From positions 1,302,001 to 1,366,000 of the forward strand of contig NZ_QFYQ01000001.1 in NCBI RefSeq assembly GCF_003254475.1: 64,000 nt of DNA, read 5' to 3'. The position numbers were made by a program, and so were the translations under genes. This document shows, one piece after another, positions 27,519 to 37,200 of the stretch. This DNA comes from Phenylobacterium soli. GTDB lineage: Bacteria > Pseudomonadota > Alphaproteobacteria > Caulobacterales > Caulobacteraceae. A model generated the notes under the pieces. It ran no database searches. It was not told the origin of the DNA and was given only the letters and a program-made list of their open reading frames with translations. Every line of letters begins with the position of its first letter. Position 1 is the first letter of the stretch.

Positions 27519-29309
27519 TCAGAACTCCATCACGTCGGAAGGGCAGGGATTGGCGAACAGGCGCTGGGCGGCCTCGGCCCGCAGGCGCCGCGCGAGCGCC
27601 TGGGCGATGTAGCCCTTGTCGGTGATCTCGCCGGCGCCGGCGTCCGGGCCGTTCGGCAGGACGAGGGCGCGGGCGATCTTGCCCCCGGCGCCCCTGGCGG
27701 TGGCGTTGTGGCGGTCAAGGCCCTCGCGGACCGCGGCGGCGATCTCGGCGCGGTCCATGGTCGGGTTGGGATAGAGGAGCAGGCCGACGCCCTCCTCGCC
27801 CTCGCCGCAGACCACCGCGTCGGTGACCGCGCCGCCGATGGCGCCGATGGCGTGGATGCGCAGCTCGCCGACGCCGACGAAGGTGCCGGAGGCGAGCTTG
27901 AAGTTCTCAGAAAGGCGGCCGTCGAAGACCATGCCCTTCATCGGATTCTCGGGGTCGACGAAGCGGGCCGCATCGCCGAGGACATAGAAGCCTTCCTCGT
28001 CGAAGGCGCGGTCGGAGAGGTCAGGCCGGCCGAGATAGCCGGGGGTGACCTGCGGGCCCTTGACCCGGAAGTCGAGCTTGCCGGCCTCGGGCACCAGACG
28101 GACCGAGGTGCCGGGGATCGGCGCGCCGATCATGCCCATCCGGTCGTTGAGCCAGTGGACGTTGCAGGCGGTGGGGCCCGTCTCGGTGGCGCCGTAGCCG
28201 GAGCCGAAGCTGATCTTCTCGCCGACCGTGCGGACGGCGACCTTCTGGATGCGGTCGGCGGTGGCCTGGCCGAGGGCCGCGCCGCCGTACTGCAGCAGGC
28301 GGACCTGGGAGAAAAAGGTGCGGGCGAGGGTCTCGTCCTTCTCCAGCTCGTCGACCAGCAGCATCCAGCCGGCGGGGACCATGTTCTGGTAGGTGGGCGC
28401 GACCTCGTGGAGGTTCCGAAGGGTCTCGCCGAAGCGGGCGGCGGTGGGCTGGCCCCAGTCGATGTAGAGCGTGCCGCCGCGGTGCAGGCCCATGTGCAGG
28501 ATGGCGTTGGCGCCGAGGCTGTGGCTCCAGGGCGCGGAGTGGACCATCACCGGCGGATCCGGATCGGCGAAGCAGGCCTCGATCTGGGCGGCGTTGGTGG
28601 AGATGGTGCGGTGCGTGCAGATCACCGCCTTGGGCAGGCCGGTGGAGCCGGAGGTCAGCAGGTACTTGGCGTGGTCGTCGGGCGTCGCGGTCGGCTGGGC
28701 CGGGGCGGCGGCGAAGAGGCGGTCGAGTGGAATGTCGCTGGATTGGGCGTTCTTGCGCCGGGCGTTCTTCGCCGCGATCACCGGCAGGCCCGCCAGGCAG
28801 TCCGCGGCGAGGCCGTCCTCGAACAGGGCGGCGTCCTCGGTGAAGACGGCGGCCGGTCTCAGCACCTCGCAGGCGTGGGCGAGGCGGGCGAGGTTGGCGC
28901 CCTTGAGCCCGTACTGCGGCGAGACGGGCGCCACCGGCATGCCCTGGCTCATGGCCGCGTACTTGATCAGCGCGTGGTCGATCGTGTTGTTCGAGAGCAC
29001 GATCAGGGGGCGGGTGGAGACGAGCCCCGCCTCGCGCAGGCCGCCGGCCAGGGCGCGAACCTGGTCCCAGGCCTCAGCGAAGGTGAGGGTGCGCCAGCCC
29101 GCGCCGGAACGCTCGGCAAGCCAGATGCGCGTCGGCGCGGCGGCCGCCCAGTGCTCGAGGGCCGCGGTCATGGTCTGGAAGCGCAGCGAGACGGGCGTCG
29201 GGTTGGTCAGCACCATCTCGCCGCCGTCACGGCGCTCGATCTCCAGGCGTCGCGGGGCGTAGCGCGCGTCGCGGAACGGCGCAGTCAGCAGGCTGGTCTC
29301 GGCGTCCAT
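27519..29309 (-). CDS. Feruloyl-CoA synthase-like acyl-CoA ligase
   Basis: The 596-residue adenylate-forming ligase has LTSGSTGLPKAVICTH (phosphate loop), GSGYGATETGPTACN and VFDGRLSENFKLASGTFV, the last typical of feruloyl-CoA synthases in ending with FKLASGTFV instead of the common hinge of fatty acyl ligases. The long C-terminal part with GEITDKGY also fits this branch. It should activate an aromatic acid such as ferulate with ATP and CoA. The usual partner, enoyl-CoA hydratase/aldolase, is not in the window; instead a TPP enzyme follows 5 bases downstream. Substrate identity is therefore uncertain. Confidence 0.85.
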   Translation of the reverse strand: MDAETSLLTAPFRDARYAPRRLEIERRDGGEMVLTNPTPVSLRFQTMTAALEHWAAAAPTRIWLAERSGAGWRTLTFAEAWDQVRALAGGLREAGLVSTRPLIVLSNNTIDHALIKYAAMSQGMPVAPVSPQYGLKGANLARLAHACEVLRPAAVFTEDAALFEDGLAADCLAGLPVIAAKNARRKNAQSSDIPLDRLFAAAPAQPTATPDDHAKYLLTSGSTGLPKAVICTHRTISTNAAQIEACFADPDPPVMVHSAPWSHSLGANAILHMGLHRGGTLYIDWGQPTAARFGETLRNLHEVAPTYQNMVPAGWMLLVDELEKDETLARTFFSQVRLLQYGGAALGQATADRIQKVAVRTVGEKISFGSGYGATETGPTACNVHWLNDRMGMIGAPIPGTSVRLVPEAGKLDFRVKGPQVTPGYLGRPDLSDRAFDEEGFYVLGDAARFVDPENPMKGMVFDGRLSENFKLASGTFVGVGELRIHAIGAIGGAVTDAVVCGEGEEGVGLLLYPNPTMDRAEIAAAVREGLDRHNATARGAGGKIARALVLPNGPDAGAGEITDKGYIAQALARRLRAEAAQRLFANPCPSDVMEF

Positions 29310-29358
29310 CCACCGACCGTTATTGACTGTCGCGCCGGATGGGAAGGGGGCTCAGCCC

Positions 29359-29994
29359 TCAGGCCGAGTTCCAGTAGTCCTCCCCGCGATTATCGCGCGG
29401 AAACGACGGGCGTTCAGATGCTCCCCTAGATGGTCCCCCTGGGGGGGAGCTGTCGCGGAGCGACTGAGGGGGTTGAGGGGCAGGGCTGAGGGTTGAGTGG
29501 GCTTCAACCCCCTCCATCGGCTTTGCCGACACCTCCCCCTTTGGGGGAGGATTGGGAAGGCCCAGGTCCATGCAGAGCCTGGCGATCTCGGCTTCGGGGG
29601 AGAGGTCCAGGAAGTCGTCTTCGAGGGCGTCGGCGTCGAGGAGGTCCTCGAGGATGCTTTCGCGCCTGTCGGCGTCCTCGCCTTCGTACTCGGTCCAGAT
29701 GAGCTGTTCGACCCGGGCCTTGATGCGGGTCTTGCGCAGGTCGACCTGGCGCTCACGGTCGGCGCGCACCGCCGCCTGGTCCTCGCGGACAGCGCGCTTG
29801 GCCTCGCGCTCGAGGCGCAGCTTGAGGGCGGCGGTCTGACGGACCGAGCGGGAGATGCGGTGGAAGGCGGTGGCGAGCTTGGCGCGGGTCTCCGGCTGCT
29901 CGGCCTCCATGGCGTCCTGCTGGATGCGCTCGGCCAGTTCCATTCCGAGATGGAAGAGACGGCTCAGGCCATCCTGGAGTTCATCCGCCGACAT
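29359..29994 (-). CDS. Hypothetical protein with repeat-derived C-terminus
   Basis: The 211-residue product starts MSADELQDGLSRLFHLGMEL; an upstream ATG at 30087 would run into the TetR promoter and is unlikely. Residues 1-145 are helical and rich in Arg, Glu and Ala (RQTAALKLRLEREAKRAV), with an acidic end (DLLDADALEDDFLDL). I do not recognise a family. From about LGLPNPPPKGEVSAKPMEG onward the sequence is encoded by two inverted copies of an intergenic palindromic repeat (29434-29476 and 29504-29550). The last 70 residues are therefore low-complexity repeat translation and may be an accretion. It is divergent from the TetR gene. Confidence 0.6.
   Translation of the reverse strand: MSADELQDGLSRLFHLGMELAERIQQDAMEAEQPETRAKLATAFHRISRSVRQTAALKLRLEREAKRAVREDQAAVRADRERQVDLRKTRIKARVEQLIWTEYEGEDADRRESILEDLLDADALEDDFLDLSPEAEIARLCMDLGLPNPPPKGEVSAKPMEGVEAHSTLSPAPQPPQSLRDSSPPGGPSRGASERPSFPRDNRGEDYWNSA
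29434..29555. repeat. Inverted pair of GC-rich palindromic repeats inside a coding sequence
   Basis: Copy A (29434-29476) reads CCCCCTGGGGGGGAG, CTGTCGCGGAGCGAC, GAGGGGGTTGA. Copy B (29504-29550) is its reverse orientation: TCAACCCCCTCC, ATCGGCTTTGCCGA, CACCTCCCCCTTTGGGGGAGG. Each copy has two small palindromes separated by a GGTGTCG-like core. The pair forms a large inverted repeat. Both lie inside the 3' part of the gene at 29359-29994, whose frame stays open through them. Confidence 0.75.
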
Positions 29995-30080
29995 GAACAA
30001 AAAGAGAACATGAGAATGCCGGAAGTGCAAGTGTTTTCCCGCTTCCCGAAGCGAAGCCCTGCGAGCAGCAGCGTCGAGGG

Positions 30081-30109
30081 TTGACACTGACCGGCGGTCA
30101 GTAATTAAT
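30081..30109 (+). promoter_or_regulatory. Promoter of the tetR-VOC transcription unit
   Basis: TTGACA (30081-30086) is a perfect -35 element and ATTAAT (30104-30109) a fair -10 element with a 17-base spacer. The start codon of the TetR gene is 26 bases further on. The two operator-like palindromes overlap the spacer and the region just after the -10, so bound repressor would block transcription. Confidence 0.55.
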
Positions 30110-30124
30110 GACTAACGGTCAGTA
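30086..30124 (+). promoter_or_regulatory. Tandem operator for the TetR regulator
   Basis: ACTGACCGGCGGTCAGT (30086-30102) is a perfect 7+3+7 palindrome. A second site, TGACTAACGGTCAGTA (30109-30124), repeats its right half exactly and its left half partly. The two TGAC starts are 21 bases apart, two helical turns, so two repressor dimers could bind the same face of the DNA. They lie directly before the TetR gene, which suggests autorepression; binding itself is inferred. Confidence 0.55.
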
Positions 30125-30134
30125 GGAGTGTCCG

Positions 30135-30707
30135 ATGGGCAAGCCGGCGCGGCGGCGCCTTCAGCCGGAGGCGCGCAGGCAGGAGATCGTCGAGGCGGCG
30201 GAGCGGCTGTTGCAGCGCGACGGCTCCCGCGTGCGGGTCGAGGACGTGGTCCGCGAAGCCGGCGTCGCCAAGGGCACCTTCTTCCTCTACTTCCCGAGCT
30301 GGGACGACCTCCTGGAGACGGTGCGCGAGCGGCTCGTGGCCGAGTTCGACCGGCTCTATCCGCTGCCGACCGAGGTCGAGGCGCCGGTGGACTGGCCGGC
30401 GGTGATGGACGCCCAGGCGGCGGCCTTCATCGACTTCGCCGCCGCCCGCCAGGGGATCGGCCAGGCCCTGTTCCATTCGGATTTCGCCGAGCGCCGGCCG
30501 CTGGCCCTGCACGCCATCGTGCGGCTGGCGGCGGTCATCCGCGCCGGCCAGGAGGCCGGGGCGTTCGCTCCGGTCGAGCCGGAAGCCACGGCGCGGTTGA
30601 TCTACGCCGCGATCGACGAGGCGCCCCGGGCGGTGGCCATGGGCGCCGACCGCGACGCCACGCTCGGCGCCCTGCAGCACCTTCTGCGGCGCACGCTCGC
30701 GCCCTGA
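30135..30707 (+). CDS. TetR/AcrR family transcriptional regulator
   Basis: The 190-residue protein has a TetR-type helix-turn-helix at about 14-55: RRQEIVEAAERLLQRDG, VRVEDVVREAGVAKGTFFLYFPSWDDLL. The rest is the ligand-binding and dimerisation domain, whose ligand cannot be predicted. ATG at 30135 follows AGGAG. The gene is preceded by two palindromic operator-like sites over its promoter and followed by a VOC protein gene on the same strand. That downstream gene and the divergent gene at 29359-29994 are likely targets. Confidence 0.93.
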   Translation: MGKPARRRLQPEARRQEIVEAAERLLQRDGSRVRVEDVVREAGVAKGTFFLYFPSWDDLLETVRERLVAEFDRLYPLPTEVEAPVDWPAVMDAQAAAFIDFAAARQGIGQALFHSDFAERRPLALHAIVRLAAVIRAGQEAGAFAPVEPEATARLIYAAIDEAPRAVAMGADRDATLGALQHLLRRTLAP

Positions 30708-30751
30708 CAGAACGAGCGAAAGAGCAAGACGAGCGAAAAGAGGAGGAGCCG

Positions 30752-31153
30752 ATGAGCGAACAATCCCACCCGCAATCCCAGGTGAACGTGCGCTACATGG
30801 TGGAGGACGTGCCCCAATCCGTGGACTGGTACGTCAGCCATTTCGGCTTCGCGCCGGTCGGGCCATCCTCGCCGGCCTTCGCCGCGGTGCAGAAGGGGCC
30901 GCTGCGGCTGCTGCTCAGCGGCAAGATGAGCTCGGCCGGGCGGCCGATGCCCGACGGGCGCCAGCCCGAGCCCGGCGGCTGGATCCGCTTCCAGGTGATC
31001 GTCGAGGACATCGCCGCCGAGGTCGCGCGGCTGCGCGGCGAGGGCGTGAGGTTCCGCAACGAGGTGGTCACCGGGCCGGGCGGGTCCCAAATCCTGGCCG
31101 AGGACCCGTCGGGGAACGTGGTCGAGATCTTCCAGCCGGCGGCCTGGGGCTGA
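30752..31153 (+). CDS. VOC (glyoxalase/bleomycin resistance) family protein
   Basis: The 133-residue protein has the paired beta-alpha-beta-beta-beta modules of the VOC fold: VNVRYMVEDVPQSVDWYVSHFGF in the first half and GGWIRFQVIVEDIAAEVARLRGEGVRF and EDPSGNVVEIFQP in the second. EDPSGNVVE supplies the usual late metal ligand Glu. Members are dioxygenases, epimerases or antibiotic-binding proteins; nothing here chooses among them. AGGAGGAG precedes the ATG at 30752. It follows the TetR gene by 44 bases and is probably controlled by it. Confidence 0.88.
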   Translation: MSEQSHPQSQVNVRYMVEDVPQSVDWYVSHFGFAPVGPSSPAFAAVQKGPLRLLLSGKMSSAGRPMPDGRQPEPGGWIRFQVIVEDIAAEVARLRGEGVRFRNEVVTGPGGSQILAEDPSGNVVEIFQPAAWG

Positions 31154-31204
31154 GGCGGCGATGAACAAGGGCCCTCGGTCCGGCGTCCGGCGCTAGCCCA
31201 GCCG

Positions 31205-31243
31205 GCCCTCACCCTGCCTCTCCCGCCGGAGCGGGAGGGGGGG
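31205..31243. repeat. Palindromic repeat at the 3' end of the autotransporter gene
   Basis: CCCTCACCCTGCCTCTCCCGC, CGGA, GCGGGAGGGG forms a GC-rich hairpin (31217-31240). It is a partial member of the CTCTCCCGC/GCGGGAGAG repeat family also seen at 42.8 and 49.7-49.8 kb. It sits between the convergent VOC and autotransporter genes, next to the latter's stop, and could protect or end its mRNA. Confidence 0.6.
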
Positions 31244-31250
31244 ATCGGCG

Positions 31251-34200
31251 TCAGAAGCTGTGGTCGAGCCGGAGCGTCCAGGTCCCGCTGTGGCTGCTCT
31301 CGGTGAACATGCCGCGGTAGCCGAGGTCGATGGCGATCTGGTGCTCGAGCTGGAGCCGTCCGCCGAGTTCGTAGGAGAGCTCGTCGCGGCCGAGCTGGTC
31401 GCCGCCGACGACGTAGCGCTGCGAGCCGGCGGTGTCGGCGTAGCTCAGCGCCTGGTCGCCGATCCCGTCGAACTCGTGACGCCACTCGACGCGGAAGCGG
31501 GGCGAGAGCGTGCGCTCACGGCCGACCTTGCGCTGGCCCTCCAGCTTGAGGCCGAGGCTGGCGGCCAGGGAGCGGACGTCCTGCGCGTAGTAGCGCAGGG
31601 CGAAGGCGCCATCGCCGGTCTCGGTGAAGCTGTCCAGCCGGCCGTCCAGGAACGACACCTGGCCGTAGGGCGAGACGTGGAGGGCGCCGCGCCGGGCGTC
31701 GACCCCGGCCCGCAGGGAGCCGAAGGTCATGTCGCCCGATCGGGAGCCGGTCAGCAGCTTGTCCGCCTCCGCCGAGTAGCGGGTGACGTCGAAGCTCAGC
31801 TTGCCGTAGCCCAGCACGCCGTCGACGAAGATCCCCGGACGCGGCAGCCAGGAGCCATAGGCGGCGCCCACCTTGCTGTCGGCGTCGAGCCTGGAGCCCT
31901 TGGAGCCGACCCGGGTCTTGTTCTCGCCGTAGCCGAGGCCGGCGCCGAGCACGAGGTGGTCGGAGAGCCGGTAGTCGACGCCGGCGCTGAGACCGGAGGT
32001 GGAGAGCCGGTAGCGGCTGCGCTGCACGGACGGATCGACGTGGCCGATCTGGATCACACCGGCCACCCAGGACCCGAAGGCGGAAGGCTTGCCGGGTGAC
32101 TGGCCGGAGGCGCCGGTCGTGGCCGAAGGCGCGTCGCTGGCGCGAGGACCGGCGGGGGACTGGCCCGTCGGATCCGGCGCGGCCTGCTGGGCGAGGCGGC
32201 GGGTGCGCCAGCCGGCCTGGTCGCGCGGATCCTCGCCACTGGAGGCGGCGGCGAAGCCGAGCCTCATGTCGAAGCCGCCGCGGCCGCGGGCCGAGCGCAG
32301 GCTTTCCAGGCGGCCGTTGAAATTGTCCGTCTGGGTGCGGGCGAAGGTCTTCACCGCCTGGTCGCTGGCCGAGATCAGGCCGCGCAGGTCGGCGTTGAGG
32401 CTCGGGTCGGGGCGCGCCAGCACGGTGATGGTCGCGTCGGCGATGGCGGCGCCGCCCGCGCCCGAGAGCGCGTAGGTCACCTTGGCCGGGCCGGCGAAGC
32501 TGGTCGCCGGGGTGAAGTCAAGGGCGTAGGTCCCCGTCCCCGTGGCGCGGATCGCCGCCGTCCCCGCCGAGCTCGGCGAGATGGAGATCACCGAGGCGCC
32601 GGTGAACGGTCCGCCCTGGGCGCCGGCGGTGAGGTCGAGCGAGACCTTCTGACCGGCGTAGGCGGTGGCCGCCAGGGACGGGGCGGTGACCCCCTGGCCC
32701 GTGGTGACGGTCACCGTCCCCGGCGCCGAGAGGCCGAAGCCGAGGTCGACGGCGTAGACGAAGGACGTCGGGCCGAGGTGCGTCGGGTCGGGGGTGTAGA
32801 CGAGCTGCAGGCCCGAGACGCTGACCTGGCCGTAGGCCGGCGGGGAGAGGATCTGCAGCCCCACGAACGGCCCGCCGATGATCGAGGCGGTGGGATCGAG
32901 GCGGGCGAGGCCGTTGGCGGCGACGTTCGCCGTCAGGTCGGGCGCCTTGCCGGGCACCTCGAAGTTGAGCGCGACGGCGCCGCGCGTGCCGTCGGGCAGG
33001 GTCCCGATCACCACGATCCGGTCGCGGCCCATGGCGTTGGGGCCGGTCCTGTACGTCAGGAGCGTGAGGTCGCCGTCCGCGGAGGCCGCGGCCTGGCCGG
33101 CCGTGGCCATCATCGGGGCGCCCGCGGACTTGCCGGACTTGAGTGCGGCGGCCGTCGGGGCCGAGGAGACGGACGAGGAAACATCGACGTTCGCTTCGAG
33201 ATGCGACTCGATGGTCCCGAGCGCGGCGTCGGTGACGGACAACACGAACTGGGTGGAAAAGCCCGAGGTGTCCGGCCTGAGGGTGGGTACGGTGAGTTCC
33301 ATCCTGACGGGCACAGGCGTCGGTGGGTCCTTGACCGCCAGGGCGACGGTTCCGGAGCCCCGGCCGCCGGCGGAGTCGCTCACGCTGACGCCGATCGAAT
33401 AGCTGCCGGCTTCCTTGGTCGTCCCGCTGATCGTTCCGTCCGAGGACAGGGTGAGGCCCTTCGGCAGGCTGTCCGTGCCCGCCAGCGCAGCGGGCTTGAA
33501 GACGTAGGGCCCCTTGCCGCCCGAGGCGGCGAGCGTCGCGCTGTAGGCCTGGCCGGAGGTGGCCTCCGGAACCGACGATGCGACCTTCAGAGCCGCCGGT
33601 CGCGTGACGCTGATGGAATAGGTCTTGGTGGTGGTCCCGTCCTGGGCCGTGACGGTCACCGGGATCACTTTGGGCGTGTCGATGCTGTCATCCACGCTGA
33701 CCGCCTGCGTCGCGGCGTAGCCGGTCGAGTTCACGCTGTCGACGGCGGTGCGAGCGTTGGTGTCGGCGGCCACCCCGCCAACCTCGATCACGCTCTCCCC
33801 GTGCGAGAGGACCAGGCTGTAGGTGGTCGTGGCGGGAGAGAAGGCCGGCGACAGTTTCGACGTGAGTTCGACCCCAAGCTCCGCCGAGACGACGGAGATG
33901 TTCGTCAGGTCGGCGTTGGCCGAGGCCGCCCGCGTCACCGTGAGGGTGTAGGTCTTGGTGAGCGTCCCGTCGGCCGAGGTCACGGCGATCTTGAAGACGT
34001 TGTCGCCGACCTGCAGCGACGCCGTCGTTCCTTGGCCGAACTGCTGTCCCGCGGGGTTGAACTTGACCGTGGCGTTCGCGTCGGCGGTCGGCGCGGCGAT
34101 CTGGAGCGACGTCGTCGCGTTGGTCACCGTGGCCTTGTAGGCCAAGGTGTCGGGCGCGAAGGGCGTCGAGAGCGTCGCGCCGGCGCCCAGGGTGAGGCCC

Positions 34201-37200
34201 TTGAGGTCGGCGTTGGCCCCGGCGGCGACCTTGTTGACCGTCAGCGTGTAGGTCTTGGAGGCCGAACCCTTGCTCACGTTGATGGTGATGACATTGGCGC
34301 CGGGCTTCAGCGAAACCTGGGTCCCGTCCTGGACGCCGTCGATCGTCACCGTGGCGCCGGAATCCCGCGGCGTGGCGCCGATCGAGAGTTGGCCGCTCGC
34401 GGTGCTGGCGGTGTAGGCGGTCGTCGCCGGATCGAACGCCGGCGACAGCGGGACGGCCGCGCCGGCCTCGAGCCTCAGGGCCGTGAGATCGACGTCCGAC
34501 GGGCCCTCGGCGACGTTGACCGTGACGCTGGCCGAGCCGGTGGCGCCGCCCAGGGGTGCGCCGTAGCCGTTCGCCGTGGCGGTCACGGTGAAGGTGTAGG
34601 TTCCGGCCTTGGCCGGCGTGCCAGAGATCAACGCCTTGGGGTTGGACGAGGGCGACGTTGAGGGCCGGCTCGTGGGCGAGGCGTTCTCCGTCAGGCTCAG
34701 GCCCGGCGGAAGGCCGCTGGCCGACCAGATGGCGCCCTGGGAGGTCCCGAGCTGGAAGCCCGCCTCGTAGAGGACGCCGACCTTGCCGGTCGCCGGCGCG
34801 TCGTAGGCCTCGACGGTCAGCGGGTTCGGCCGGGAGACGTTCACATAGTAGGTCTTGGCGGTGGACTTGTCGCTGGCCGTGACCGTCACCGACAGCGGGT
34901 TGGCGGCGCCGGCCCTGAGGGCGACGGGGCCGGACACCGGTTGGCCGCTCGCCACGTTGATCACCCGGACGCTGGCGGCCCCGTCCTTGGCCGTCGGGCT
35001 CAGCGTCACCGAGGCCGTGTCGCTGGAAACCGGGAGATCGTAGCTGACCTTCGCCGGATCGAAGTCCGGCGACAGGGTCCCGGCCGAGACGCCGAGCGCG
35101 CTGAGGTCGGCGCTGGGCTTCGGAGCGCTGAAGGTGAAGGTGTAGGTCTTGGTGACCGTGTAGTCGTTTGACGTCACCTTGATGGCCACGGGCGTGACCG
35201 CCGTGGCCGGCGCGGTGATCTGGATGCTCGAGGTGGGCGAGGCGGGCGCCCCGTTCACCTCCACGCGCGCGGTCCCGTCGGCGGGCGTCGGCCAGATGGT
35301 GAGCGTGCCGACCGCCGGGATCGTGTAGCTGGTGGTCGCCGGGTCCACGGCCGTCGAGCTGCAGCCGTAGGTCTTGCCGCAGATCTTCACGGACCTGAGG
35401 TCGGCGTTATCGGTCACCATCCGCTTGATGTAGACGATGTAGGTCTTGGTGAACGTTCCCGCCGAGGTGACGATCGTGATGGTGTTGTCGTCCCGGTTCA
35501 GCGGCACGACGACGCTGACGGCCGCGCCGGGCGGGGTCGATCCGCCCTGACCGTTGATGGTCAGATGGGCGCCCGGCGGTGGCCTGGCGCTCACCGTGAC
35601 GGAGGTCACGATGAGTTTGACCCGGCCGTAAGAGGTCATGGCCGAAAACCGCTCCAGCGGAACCGGGGCGCCCGGCGAGGAAGAATCGCCCGTGGTGACC
35701 TGGAGATCGGACAGATCGAGGTCAGGCGGCGGCGCGTCGGCGCGGGTGACCGTGAGGGTGTAGGTCGTCGTGGTGGTCCCGTCCTGAGCGGTGACCAGCA
35801 CCGTGACGGTGTTCGAACCGACATTGAGGGCGACGGCGTTCGAGGCCGAGCCGCTGGTCACGGTGGTTCCGTTGACCTTCACCGTGGCGTGGCTCTCGTT
35901 GACCGTCGGGGTGACGGTGATCGAGGCGGTCCCGTTGGCCACCGAGGCCGTGTAGCTGGTCGTGCCGCCGGCGAAGGCGGGCGACAGGGTTCCCGAGGAG
36001 AGCGTCAGGCCCGACAGGGTGGCGTCGGTGGAGGCCACGGCGGGCGTGGCGCTGGCCGAGGGGCTCGACGCCGAGCCCGTGCCGGCCGAATTGGAGGCGG
36101 TGACGGTGAAGGTGTAGCTCGTGCCGTTGGTCAGGCCGCTGACGGTGATCGGGCTCGACGCGCCCGTGCCGGTGAAGCCGCCGGGGCTGGAGGTCACGGT
36201 GTAGCCGGTGATCCCGGAGCCGCCGTTGGAGGCCGGGGCGGTGAAGGCCACGCCGACCTGGCCGTTGCCGGGGGTGACGGCGCCGATGGTCGGCGCGCCG
36301 GGGACGACGGGGTTGACCGTGAAGGTGCGGGACACCGTGGTGGCGGCGAGGTAGCCGCCGTTCCCCGCCTGGTCGGCGGCGATGGTGCAGGACCCCGCGG
36401 TGACGAAGGTCAGCGCGCCGCCCGAGGTGACGGTGCAGACGCCGGTCGTCGAGGACGAGAAGGTGGGCGTCAGGCCGGAGCTGGAGGTCGCGGTCAGGGT
36501 CGGCGTCGTGCCGAAATTCTGCGCGCCCGGATTGGCGAAGGTGATCGTCTGGCTGGCCTTGGGCGTGGCGCCGGACGAGGCCGCCGAGGCCGAGCCCGTC
36601 CCGGCCGAGTTCGTGGCGGTGACGGTGAAGGTGTAGGCCGTGCCGTTGGTCAGGCCGGTGACGGTGCACGGCGAGCTGGCGCAGGTCCCGGTCAGGCCGC
36701 CGGGGCTGGAGGTGGCGGTGTAGCCGGTGATGGTGTCGCCGCCGGTGAAGGCCGGGGCGGTGAAGGCGACGCTGGCCTGGGTGTCGCCGGGGGTGACCGC
36801 GCCGATGGTCGGCGCGCCGGGGGCGACCGGGAACACCGTGACGGTGCGGCTGACGGTGGTGGCGGCGGCGTAGGTCCCGTTGCCGGCCTGGTCGGCGTTG
36901 ATGGTGCAGTTGCCGGCGGTGAGGAAGGTCACCACGCCGCCGGAGGTGATGGTGCAGACGCCCGTCGTCGAGGACGAGAAGCTGACCGTCAGGCCGGAAT
37001 CCGAGGTCGCCACGAAGGTCGGGGTCGTGCCGAAGTTCTGGCCGCCGGGATTGGCGAAGGTGATCGTCTGGGCGGTGAGGGAGGCCGACGCGCGGGTGAC
37101 GGTGACGACGTAGCTGTTGGTCGTGACGCCGTCCTGGGCCGTGGTGGCGACGGTGATGGTGTTGGCGCCGACGTTGAGGGCGATCGAGCCGGAGGCCGAG

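Noticed and set aside
32778..34661. Long plus-strand open frames through the autotransporter (also 35565-38024)
   Set aside because: They are antisense to the autotransporter and translate to Gly/Arg/Asp-rich repeats that mirror its repeat structure; no family motif or ribosome binding site supports them.
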